Made by a program: the position numbers and the translations under genes. The notes beneath the pieces are model-generated. The model did no database searches. It was not told where the DNA came from and saw only the letters and a program-made list of their open reading frames with translations. From Duncaniella sp. (lineage in GTDB: Bacteria; Bacteroidota; Bacteroidia; Bacteroidales; Muribaculaceae), in assembly GCF_029054785.1 (NCBI RefSeq), contig NZ_JAIDEN010000072.1, positions 1-5,401 of the forward strand: a DNA stretch of 5,401 bases, read 5' to 3'. Below are positions 1-5,385 of this stretch, in pieces (the stretch's first letter is position 1; every line of letters starts with the position of its first letter).

Positions 1-28
1 GGTGGTGTGAGAGGTCGGTAAACGCGAA

Positions 29-70
29 AGTAGGAGATAAACACCCTATGATTAGTGTTTACCTCCTACT
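29..70. terminator. 16-bp hairpin, possible weak terminator downstream of the C40 peptidase gene
   Basis: Positions 29-44 pair with 55-70 across a 10-base loop, with a single A/C mismatch at 37/62. Read on the minus strand the stem is followed by CTTTCGCG, a poor U-tract; on the plus strand no U-tract follows. It lies about 75 bases past the stop codon of the minus-strand peptidase gene and could end that transcript, or end a convergent transcript entering from the left. A protein-binding palindrome is an alternative. The hairpin is directly visible; its role is inference. Confidence 0.35.
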
Positions 71-143
71 CGATTGGCTATGTCTGATGTATTGAATATG
101 TTTTTATAATATATGTAAAGTATGAGAAATTCTTCGCCTCGTT

Positions 144-773
144 TTATGCTGTCGGGCTGTTTACGCCGATGATGCGCTTGGCGCCGATAAAACGTTTTGA
201 GTAGTAGCCTCCGTCAGGGAAACGCTGGTAGGTGACGCCCTGTGAAGTCGATGCGTGGATGAAAGTGCACGAGCCGTCTTCGTTGACGTCGACAACCATT
301 GCCACGTGGCCTACGGTTTTGCTCTTGCTCGAACGGCCTGTGAAGAAGAGGAGGTCGCCGGGACGGAGATCTTCTCGGCTGACGCGTTCGCCTTCAGTAT
401 ACTGGCTGCGTGAGGAGCGGCTGAGATTGAAGCCGAATTTCTTGAAGACGTATCCGACAAAGCCTGAGCAGTCGAAGGCCGAGGGGCCTGCGGCGCCGCG
501 GCGGTAGCGGGTGCCGAGAAATTTGGCTGCATAGTCGGTCATCTGGCCGATGAGATCTGTGTCGATCTCGCTTTCGTTGTCTTCTGCTGTGAAGGGAGAG
601 AATGCCTGGAGGGCATTGATTGCATCTCCGCTTACTCCTGAAGCTGCGGCAAATGACTCAATGTGAGCTGCCGGAAGTTTGAAAGGAGTGGGATTCTGCT
701 CTGCTTTGGCCTGAATGGAACACACGAGAGGGAGGACGAGTGTTGCCATTGCAGTTACTATATATCGTTTCAT
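144..773 (-). CDS. Secreted C40 (NlpC/P60) family cell-wall peptidase
   Basis: Encodes 209 residues from the ATG at 773. Residues 1-24 form a signal peptide: positive MKR start, hydrophobic core, and an AKA signal-peptidase I site before EQNPTP. Cys18 lies in LPLVC, but the Val before it is poor for a lipobox, so a soluble periplasmic product is favoured over a lipoprotein. Residues 25-75 are a low-complexity linker. The NlpC/P60 domain fills about 79-205 with the expected triad: Cys102 in FDCSGFV, His156 in GHVAMVVD and His173 in FIHAS; Tyr90 precedes the Cys as in the family. These enzymes are usually gamma-D-glutamyl-diamino-acid endopeptidases that cut peptidoglycan stems, and the small size resembles the Spr/MepS type. 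The exact substrate cannot be read. An in-frame TTG at 800 would add nine residues before the signal peptide and is less likely. The gene is single and divergent from pfp, with its own promoter. Confidence 0.93.
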   Translation of the reverse strand: MKRYIVTAMATLVLPLVCSIQAKAEQNPTPFKLPAAHIESFAAASGVSGDAINALQAFSPFTAEDNESEIDTDLIGQMTDYAAKFLGTRYRRGAAGPSAFDCSGFVGYVFKKFGFNLSRSSRSQYTEGERVSREDLRPGDLLFFTGRSSKSKTVGHVAMVVDVNEDGSCTFIHASTSQGVTYQRFPDGGYYSKRFIGAKRIIGVNSPTA

Positions 774-838
774 TGATCTGTTGATGATTCTTAATTTCAA
801 TTATCGGCCCTTGGGGCCTCCGTTTCTGAACTACAATG

Positions 839-869
839 CAAAATTACTAAAAATCGGTTTTGTGTCAAA
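839..869 (-). promoter_or_regulatory. Bacteroidota-type promoter for the C40 peptidase gene
   Basis: On the minus strand, TTTG (869 to 866) is followed after exactly 19 bases by TAATTTTG (846 to 839). This matches the Bacteroidota primary sigma factor pattern TTTG-N19-21-TAnnTTTG. Transcription should start near 832-834, giving a leader of about 60 bases before the ATG at 773. A TGTCA-AAA-TGACA palindrome (863-875) overlaps the -33 element and could be an operator. The motif is seen directly; activity is inferred. Confidence 0.65.
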
Positions 870-1236
870 ATGACAAAATCTTGACTTTCCGCTAATTGAC
901 AAAATGAAACTTTTTGGCTCCGATTGATACAAAAATTAGCACAATAAGTTGAAATGTTAAAATTTTAGGGCTATATGCTGTGCTTGAATACAAATTTTAA
1001 CCTCACTTAACTAATGCGCGGCGCTGAATATTGCAGATTCTTGACTTGTTTTTTGCTATTGATAGCTGTTTGTAATTGCAAATGTTAAATATTAACAGTG
1101 CTTTTATGTATTTAATCTAATGTAATACAATTGATTGCACATAGTATTGAAGGGTGTGCAGTTTTACAATATTTTGCTTATTTTAACCATATCTGTGCGC
1201 TTTGTCAGTCTCTCTGTCAACGAGGTGAAAAATCAC
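870..1236. other. A/T-rich divergent intergenic region, no gene seen
   Basis: This stretch separates the minus-strand peptidase promoter from the pfp leader. It is A/T-rich and has no reading frame with an ATG start and coding character. The only repeat noticed is TGACAAAAT, present at 871-879 and again at 897-905 as a direct repeat near the peptidase promoter. No tRNA fold or clear additional promoter was found. It may carry regulatory sites for either flanking gene, but nothing specific can be supported. Confidence 0.5.
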
Positions 1237-1267
1237 TTGATTTTTTCCGAAATATTTGCGACCTTTG
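1237..1267 (+). promoter_or_regulatory. Possible promoter for pfp
   Basis: TTG (1237-1239) is followed after 20 bases by GACCTTTG (1260-1267), which differs from the Bacteroidota -7 consensus TAnnTTTG at one fixed base. Transcription would start near 1273, giving a leader of about 100 bases. No better TAnnTTTG match was found between 1090 and 1376. The imperfect -7 box keeps the confidence low. Confidence 0.35.
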
Positions 1268-1376
1268 CCAAAGATAAAAGCAATCTGTCTTTTACTGTGC
1301 TGATATTAAGATTACTCTCCTCTGTTTCCTCAGGTGCAATGTCTAAAACTAAATAACCCTTTATAATAAATAGAAG

Positions 1377-3032
1377 ATGAAAAAAAGCGCTTTGCAGCAA
1401 GCCCGTGCGGCTTACAAGCCCCAACTCCCCATCGTGCTTACCGGTGGTGTGAAAGTGATTGAAGGAGAGGCTACCCAGTCTGCCGACAATCAGGAGGACA
1501 TCAAAAATCTGTTCCCCAACACTTATGGACTTCCCGAAATCCGTTTCGAAAAAGTTCCGGCAGAGGAGTCGGCAGCGCCTGTCAATGTAGGTGTGATCCT
1601 TTCCGGCGGTCAGGCCCCCGGCGGTCACAACGTGATCAGCGGTCTGTTTGACGGTATCAAGAGCATCAATAAAAAGAGCCGCCTTTATGGCTTCCTCATG
1701 GGCCCCGGCGGTCTTGTCGATCATAAATACAAGGAACTGACAGCTGATATCATTGACGAATACCGCAACACCGGCGGTTTCGATATCATCGGTTCCGGAC
1801 GTACCAAACTCGAAACAAAGGAGCAGTTTGACAAGGGTCTTGAAATTCTCAAGGAGCTCGACATCAAAGCGCTTGTCATCATCGGCGGTGACGACTCTAA
1901 CACCAACGCCGCTATCCTTGCCGAATACTACGCTGCTATCGGTGCCGGTGTTCAGGTGATCGGTGTGCCCAAGACAATCGACGGTGACCTCAAGAACAAC
2001 GTGATCGAGACCTCTTTCGGCTTCGACACCGCAACCAAGGTTTATTCCGAAGTGATCGGCAACATCCAGCGCGACTGCAACTCTGCTAAGAAATACTGGC
2101 ACTTCATCAAACTCATGGGCCGTTCGGCTTCTCACATCGCCCTCGAATGTGCTCTTCAGTGCCAGCCCAACGTCTGCATCATCTCTGAGGAGGTCGAGGC
2201 CAAGAATCTCACTCTTGCTCAGGTTGTCGACGACATCGCTGATGCAGTCGTTGCCCGCGCCAAAGACGGCAACAACTATGGTGTTGTCCTCATTCCCGAA
2301 GGTCTCATCGAATTCATCCCCGCAGTCAAGGCTCTTATCGCCGAGCTCAACGACCTTCTCGCTGTCAAGGCTGAGGAATTCGCTGCGGTTGATCCTGAAA
2401 AGCAGCGTGAATGGGTCATCGGCCAGCTCAGCTCAGCCAATGCCAAAACCTACGAATCGCTTCCCGCAGGCGTTGCCCGTCAGCTCACTCTCGACCGCGA
2501 CCCCCACGGCAACGTTCAGGTGTCGCTCATCGAGACCGAGAAACTTCTCTCGGAAATGGTCGGCAAGCGTCTTGAGCAGCTCGCAGCTGAAGGCAAATAC
2601 AGCGGCAAGTATGCCACCATGCACCACTTCTTCGGCTATGAAGGCCGTTGCGCCGATCCCTCGAACTTCGATGCCAACTATTGCTACGCACTCGGCTACA
2701 CCGCAGCCTGCCTGATCGCCGCAGGAAAGACCGGCTACATGTCAAGCCTGCGCAACCTCACTTTCGCTCCCGTCAACTGGGTTGCCGGCGGTATCCCCAT
2801 CACAATGATGATGAACATGGAACGCCGTCACGGTGAAATGAAGCCCGTGATCCGCAAGGCTCTTGTCGAACTCGATGGCGCACCCTTCCTGAAGTTTGCC
2901 AAAGAGCGCGACAACTGGAAGCAGAACACATGCTACACCTATCCCGGCCCCATCCAGTACTTCGGCCCGTCAGAAGTCTGCGATCAGCCCTCGCTCACTC
3001 TCGTCTACGAGCAGAAGCGCCGCCGCTATTGA
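1377..3032 (+). CDS. pfp: Pyrophosphate--fructose 6-phosphate 1-phosphotransferase (PPi-dependent phosphofructokinase)
   Basis: A complete 551-residue protein, the usual size of the long (plant-beta-like) PPi-PFK form. The enzyme is cytosolic and reversibly converts fructose 6-phosphate and pyrophosphate to fructose 1,6-bisphosphate and phosphate, in glycolysis and gluconeogenesis. Visible motifs are the N-terminal nucleotide/PPi-fold loop GGQAPGG (77-83), GGDDS (170-174), PKTIDGD (198-204), MGR (247-249), PEG (307-309) and YEGR (421-424). Asp173 and Lys199 replace the two glycines of ATP-dependent enzymes (GGDGS and PGTIDND) and mark pyrophosphate specificity; Asp202 is the expected catalytic base. 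The ATG at 1377 follows an A-rich leader (AATAAATAGAAG) without Shine-Dalgarno, normal for this phylum. Codon use is strongly biased toward C-ending codons, as in highly expressed genes, and this bias opens long false frames on both strands. The gene stands alone and is followed by a strong terminator, so it is probably monocistronic. Confidence 0.97.
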   Translation: MKKSALQQARAAYKPQLPIVLTGGVKVIEGEATQSADNQEDIKNLFPNTYGLPEIRFEKVPAEESAAPVNVGVILSGGQAPGGHNVISGLFDGIKSINKKSRLYGFLMGPGGLVDHKYKELTADIIDEYRNTGGFDIIGSGRTKLETKEQFDKGLEILKELDIKALVIIGGDDSNTNAAILAEYYAAIGAGVQVIGVPKTIDGDLKNNVIETSFGFDTATKVYSEVIGNIQRDCNSAKKYWHFIKLMGRSASHIALECALQCQPNVCIISEEVEAKNLTLAQVVDDIADAVVARAKDGNNYGVVLIPEGLIEFIPAVKALIAELNDLLAVKAEEFAAVDPEKQREWVIGQLSSANAKTYESLPAGVARQLTLDRDPHGNVQVSLIETEKLLSEMVGKRLEQLAAEGKYSGKYATMHHFFGYEGRCADPSNFDANYCYALGYTAACLIAAGKTGYMSSLRNLTFAPVNWVAGGIPITMMMNMERRHGEMKPVIRKALVELDGAPFLKFAKERDNWKQNTCYTYPGPIQYFGPSEVCDQPSLTLVYEQKRRRY

Positions 3033-3037
3033 TCCTT

Positions 3038-3066
3038 CGCATCTGCTGCGGACCATGCAGCAGGCG
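3038..3066 (+). other. Small hairpin just after the pfp stop codon
   Basis: CTGCTGC (3043-3049) pairs perfectly with GCAGCAG (3057-3063) across a 7-base loop; CGC/GCG (3038-3040 with 3064-3066) can extend the stem past a two-base bulge. It begins six bases after the stop codon and has no U-tract. It could protect the mRNA 3' end or slow polymerase ahead of the true terminator. The structure is seen; the role is inference. Confidence 0.35.
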
Positions 3067-3082
3067 TAGATATAAATGAGCC

Positions 3083-3126
3083 GACAAGCCGTCCGTATTT
3101 TCTGCGGATGGCTTGTCTGTTTTTTT
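3083..3126 (+). terminator. Strong intrinsic terminator of pfp
   Basis: A 13-bp stem pairs 3083-3095 with 3105-3117 (one G-U pair) around a 9-base loop. It is followed at once by TGTTTTTTT (3118-3126). It lies 50 bases past the pfp stop codon and is the clear end of that transcript. Confidence 0.9.
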
Positions 3127-3186
3127 GTTTATCTGCTGATCAAACTGGCGGTTTTGCTTGTTTTGATATATGACAGATTACACTTA

Positions 3187-3318
3187 GAGGTCGTTTAAAA
3201 CAAGAGTTAAAATCTGAGTGGTGTATCTTTTAGATAAATTGTTGTAAATGAGAAAGGAGCCATATTCACCTCAAAACTTTCGCTCAGATTTTAACTATTG
3301 TTGTTAAACAACGACCTC
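3187..3318. mobile_element. 132-bp MITE-like element with terminal inverted repeats and TTA flanks
   Basis: The two ends are inverted repeats of about 32 and 36 bases. They share GAGGTCGTT at the tips and AGTTAAAATCTGAG at the inner ends, with a short diverged and length-variable middle. About 64 bases lie between them, with no transposase gene. TTA occurs immediately outside both ends (3184-3186 and 3319-3321), consistent with a 3-bp target duplication. In the IS5 family, the IS1031 group is known for TNA duplications and ends starting GAG, so a non-autonomous relative of such an IS is the best guess. The family assignment is inference from the ends alone; a 3-bp match can arise by chance. 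The element sits between the pfp terminator and the start of the UPF0104 gene. Confidence 0.6.
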
Positions 3319-3327
3319 TTAATTTTT
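3298..3327 (+). promoter_or_regulatory. Possible promoter of the UPF0104 gene, straddling the MITE right end
   Basis: TTG (3298-3300) inside the right terminal repeat is followed after 19 bases by TAATTTTT (3320-3327), which misses TAnnTTTG only at the last base. The -7 box lies outside the element and the -33 box inside it. Transcription would start near 3333, leaving a leader of fewer than 10 bases before the GTG at 3341. An upstream promoter before the element is also possible. Confidence 0.25.
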
Positions 3328-3340
3328 AAGAGTTACTTAT

Positions 3341-4444
3341 GTGAATGCAAATGACAACAATAATGTGAAACTTACTCCTGCTTCGGAGGGCAAGGGCCGC
3401 AGATTTCTTGATGGCTTCGTGCGCGTTCTGAAATTTCTCGTGCCGATCGCTGTTTCAGCCGGGATGGTCGTGTGGCTGTTTGATAAGGTCAACCTCCACC
3501 AGATCAAGGAGATTATCAGCCGGGGTGTCGATTATCGTTATCTGGCGATAATGATGTGTCTGACGGTGTTGTCTCACGTCATCCGCGGCATCCGCTGGGG
3601 CATACAGCTTCGGGCCGCAGGCATTCCGCGCATTCCGGTCATGGCTGAAAGTGTCTCGATTTTCGGGGCCTACGCTTTGAATCTGATCTTTCCATATCTT
3701 GGAGAGGCCTGGCGTTGTGTCTACATCTCCAAGCGCGAGCGCTGCAAGCTATCGACGGTTGTCGGCACAGATCTCGGTGACCGTGCGTCGGATGGTATTA
3801 TGATTCTCTTGTTGCTTGTCGTTACTCTTTTTGTGGCGCGCCCGGCAATGGATCGTTTTCTTGACCGTTATCCTCTCGGAGAGACGATCGACCGCATTGT
3901 GACTGACGGCGCACTGTGGATAGGACTCGGAGTGGTTGTCGTGCTGCTTGTCGCGGGTGATTGGTTTTTCCGCAACACATCGTTTGTCAAGGGAATCAAT
4001 CAGAGCATCCGCCGTCTGTACGACGGTTTCATGGTGCTCTTCCACATGAAAGGAACCGGCATGTATATAGTGCTCACGTTCGGAATATGGATCTGCTATT
4101 TCCTTGATACCTACCTCTGCTTCTTTGCCTTCCCCTTCACTCGCCAGCTCATAACAGGTGAGGGGTATTATTGGGGGCTTGTGCCGGGGCTGGTGGTCTT
4201 TGTGTTCGGTTCGTGCAGCATGGGTGTGCCGTCAAACGGAGGTCTCGGTCCGTGGAACATTGCTGTTATGTTCGCCCTCAGTCTCTTCGGTATCAGTGAC
4301 AATGACGGCGCCGCTTACTCGATAGTCTGCTGGAGTTTCCAGACTGCCATGCTGATTGCCTGTGGTATTTTCAGTGTCTTCTACATCATGTTTACCCGCC
4401 GCAGGCTGCGCGCAAAATCGGCATCTTCATCAGCTCCCTCCTGA
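3341..4444 (+). CDS. Polytopic membrane protein, UPF0104 / LPG-synthase-TM (flippase-like) family
   Basis: A 367-residue integral membrane protein with about eight or nine hydrophobic segments, roughly 29-46, 66-82, 103-120, 152-167, 191-206, 241-263, 277-293, 303-318 and 325-350. Family-type features are RGIRW after the second segment (82-86), the N-x3-P-x2-GE-x2-R pattern (Asn114, Pro118, Gly121-Glu122, Arg125), a charged TDLGDRASDG loop (143-152) and PSNGGLG (297-303) before the last segments. The family includes the N-terminal flippase part of MprF and archaeal AglD-like proteins. This protein lacks the C-terminal catalytic domain that makes lysyl-phosphatidylglycerol, so it is not a synthase. 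A lipid or glycolipid carrier role in the inner membrane is plausible, but the substrate is unknown. GTG at 3341 is the first usable start after an in-frame stop at 3320; no in-frame ATG occurs until inside the first membrane segment. The N-terminal 28 residues are polar and Asn-rich. Confidence 0.88.
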   Translation: MNANDNNNVKLTPASEGKGRRFLDGFVRVLKFLVPIAVSAGMVVWLFDKVNLHQIKEIISRGVDYRYLAIMMCLTVLSHVIRGIRWGIQLRAAGIPRIPVMAESVSIFGAYALNLIFPYLGEAWRCVYISKRERCKLSTVVGTDLGDRASDGIMILLLLVVTLFVARPAMDRFLDRYPLGETIDRIVTDGALWIGLGVVVVLLVAGDWFFRNTSFVKGINQSIRRLYDGFMVLFHMKGTGMYIVLTFGIWICYFLDTYLCFFAFPFTRQLITGEGYYWGLVPGLVVFVFGSCSMGVPSNGGLGPWNIAVMFALSLFGISDNDGAAYSIVCWSFQTAMLIACGIFSVFYIMFTRRRLRAKSASSSAPS

Positions 4445-4543
4445 TCCATCGGTCGTTGATATGTGTTTGCGCCGGTTAGTCGAATGTGTCCCGGTGTGAG
4501 GCTGTGATCATTCTGTCCGGTGATGACGGCTGCGAAAAAGAAC

Positions 4544-4573
4544 AGAGGCTGCGAATTTTCGCAGCCTCTTTAT
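4544..4573. terminator. Bidirectional terminator between the UPF0104 gene and the candidate RNA
   Basis: A perfect 12-bp stem pairs 4544-4555 with 4558-4569 around two T residues (or 11 bp with a four-base loop). On the minus strand it is followed by GTTCTTTTTCGC, a fair U-tract. On the plus strand a shorter TTTAT follows. It lies 100 bases past the UPF0104 stop and at the end of the convergent candidate RNA, so it probably serves both. Confidence 0.7.
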
Positions 4574-4780
4574 AGTAACCACGCCGGAGGAAGATGATGA
4601 AACTCCGAAAGACAGGATTTGAGTGCTCGCCGACCTTTGTAATCCTCCGGGCAATTACGCCTCCCCCGAAGGGGCTGAGGCCCGCCATTGGGCGGCCAAG
4701 CTTGTCTCGGTATTTCATGAATAATTGATGAGTTTCCCAATCGTGCTCCGGCGCGGGATTTTTTATACTCTTCAATTTTA
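4544..4780 (-). ncRNA. Candidate structured non-coding RNA of about 240 bases, class not recognised
   Basis: A consensus promoter (4786-4817, minus strand) and a terminator hairpin (4544-4569) bound this unit. Its ends pair: 4746-4756 with 4579-4589 form an 11-bp closing stem with one G-U pair, and a short AGTA/TACT pairing (4574-4577 with 4766-4769) lies beyond it. Inside are two adjacent hairpins: CCGCC/GGCGG (4682-4686 with 4691-4695), and a nine-pair stem with a two-base bulge (4659-4667 with 4671-4681, GAA loop on the plus strand). An alternative 8-bp pairing joins 4584-4591 with 4643-4650. Protein coding is unlikely: one open frame has no ATG and would need a TTG inside the promoter; the other runs on through the terminator. 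Promoter-plus-terminator RNAs such as 6S and the Bacteroidales-1 motif are known in this order, but membership cannot be judged by eye. A conserved small protein or degraded element remains possible. Confidence 0.5.
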
Positions 4781-4785
4781 CAACA

Positions 4786-4817
4786 CAAAATTAAGCTATT
4801 TCGTTTGATTTTCCAAA
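4786..4817 (-). promoter_or_regulatory. Bacteroidota-type promoter for the candidate RNA
   Basis: On the minus strand, TTTG (4817 to 4814) is followed after 20 bases by TAATTTTG (4793 to 4786). This is a full match to the phylum consensus and the -7 box is identical to that of the peptidase gene. Expected transcription start is near 4780. There is no clear protein start downstream, which supports a non-coding product. Confidence 0.6.
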
Positions 4818-5009
4818 TGGATTTTTCAGAAAATCTTCAAAATTTGCGGTCTGAAAATGGAACTCTGTGGCTCTCAGTTCGATTTGAAAGCCTCTTTTTA
4901 GCCTCCCGCGGTTTTTTCATTGCTGCCGTATAGGGGCAGGTGGTAGGTTGGGGACAATGGATTTGTGAATAATGTGTTTTTGTCGGAGCTGACCGATCGT
5001 GGCGTCGGA
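4818..5009. other. Intergenic stretch without a supported gene
   Basis: No reading frame here has convincing coding character. The strongest candidate is a minus-strand ATG at 4920 that would give only 27 residues. A small hairpin (4997-5003 with 5014-5020) overlaps the right edge and reaches into the palindromic repeat. No full promoter match was found on either strand. Confidence 0.45.
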
Positions 5010-5282
5010 ATAAGCCACGAAGTCGCCAGGTATATCAGGCTGGCCGCGTTAGCGGTCGGTGGATTTAAGGCCACTGCAAGGGCCGCATGGCGGTCCGCAG
5101 CTGTGGTAACACAATATGATATAATGATAAAAGCGCCGTAGGTGCGACATTGTTTCGCACCTACGGCGCTTAATTTTTTTGGTGATGCTTTTACCACAGC
5201 TGCGGACCGCCATGCGGCCCTTGCAGTGGCCTGGATTCGCCCCGCCGCTACGCGGCTTGCCTTCCGGTATTCGTGGCCTTAT
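5010..5282. repeat. Large nested palindrome: perfect 42-bp inverted repeat with diverged outer arms
   Basis: Positions 5068-5109 are the exact reverse complement of 5191-5232 (42 bp). Beyond them the arms remain recognisably related but diverged: both carry a CCGCTA(A)CGCGG-like mini-hairpin (around 5044-5055 and 5245-5255) and a TTCGTGGC(C)TTAT block (5010-5021 on the minus strand, 5270-5282 on the plus strand). The 81-bp core (5110-5190) contains a terminator hairpin with almost the same centre as the outer repeat. No transposase or recombinase is nearby. It could be a foldback/MITE element, two inverted copies of a dispersed repeat, or an invertible segment. The symmetry is directly visible; its nature is not known. 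Confidence 0.85.
5131..5180. terminator. 17-bp terminator hairpin at the core of the palindrome
   Basis: Positions 5131-5147 pair perfectly with 5155-5171 around a 7-base loop (CATTGTT). On the plus strand it is followed by AATTTTTTT, a strong U-tract. On the minus strand TTTTATC follows, so it may work in both directions. No gene reads convincingly into it from either side, which makes a terminator at this place puzzling. Confidence 0.75.
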
Positions 5283-5373
5283 CTATGGCCTGATGCATTC
5301 CATCCTTTCGGCATTTGCAGTTTGGGGTCAGCGGATTTTTCCGGTGGGCGGAGGTGATGTCGGAGTATAGTGT

Positions 5374-5381
5374 TATCTTTG
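5374..5381 (+). promoter_or_regulatory. Consensus -7 element directly before an ATG
   Basis: TATCTTTG fits the Bacteroidota -7 box perfectly and is followed by CAAA and then ATG at 5386. With the usual 4-8 base spacing, transcription would begin at or within a few bases of the ATG. No TTTG or TTG is present 19-21 bases upstream, so the -33 element is missing or degenerate. Confidence 0.5.
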
Positions 5382-5385
5382 CAAA

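Noticed and set aside
1135..1356. 73-codon frame upstream of pfp
   Set aside because: It needs a TTG start, lies in A/T-rich leader DNA and would cover the proposed pfp promoter. No coding signs are visible.
1233..2135. 300-codon open frame antisense to pfp
   Set aside because: It lies opposite a certain gene with strongly C-biased third positions, which removes stop codons from the complementary frame. It shows no recognisable domain.
2149..2715. 188-codon plus-strand frame inside pfp
   Set aside because: Another shadow of the pfp codon bias; its product is Ser/Pro/Leu-rich without domain features.
3341..4444. MprF-type lysyl-phosphatidylglycerol synthase
   Set aside because: Only the membrane flippase-like part is present; the cytosolic aminoacyl-transferase domain is absent.
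4476..4788. Two overlapping minus-strand frames of 99 and 72 codons over the candidate RNA
   Set aside because: The 99-codon frame starts with TTG (an internal ATG lies at 4718) and reads straight through the terminator hairpin. The 72-codon frame has no ATG and its TTG overlaps the -7 promoter box. An RNA product explains the region better, though a conserved small protein is not fully excluded.
5120..5125. TATAAT, a classical sigma-70 -10 box
   Set aside because: Bacteroidota primary promoters use TAnnTTTG; no proper -35/-33 partner is present and the site lies next to a terminator hairpin in A/T-rich DNA.
5010..5282. Integron attC site, CRISPR repeats or tRNA-derived attachment site as explanation of the palindrome
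   Set aside because: No attC core boxes, no regularly spaced direct repeats and no tRNA cloverleaf or integrase gene could be seen.
4898..5370. Several frames of 63-99 codons across the palindrome, with similar peptide stretches on both strands
   Set aside because: The shared peptide stretch is simply the 42-bp inverted repeat translated from each side, and the frames run through the terminator hairpin.
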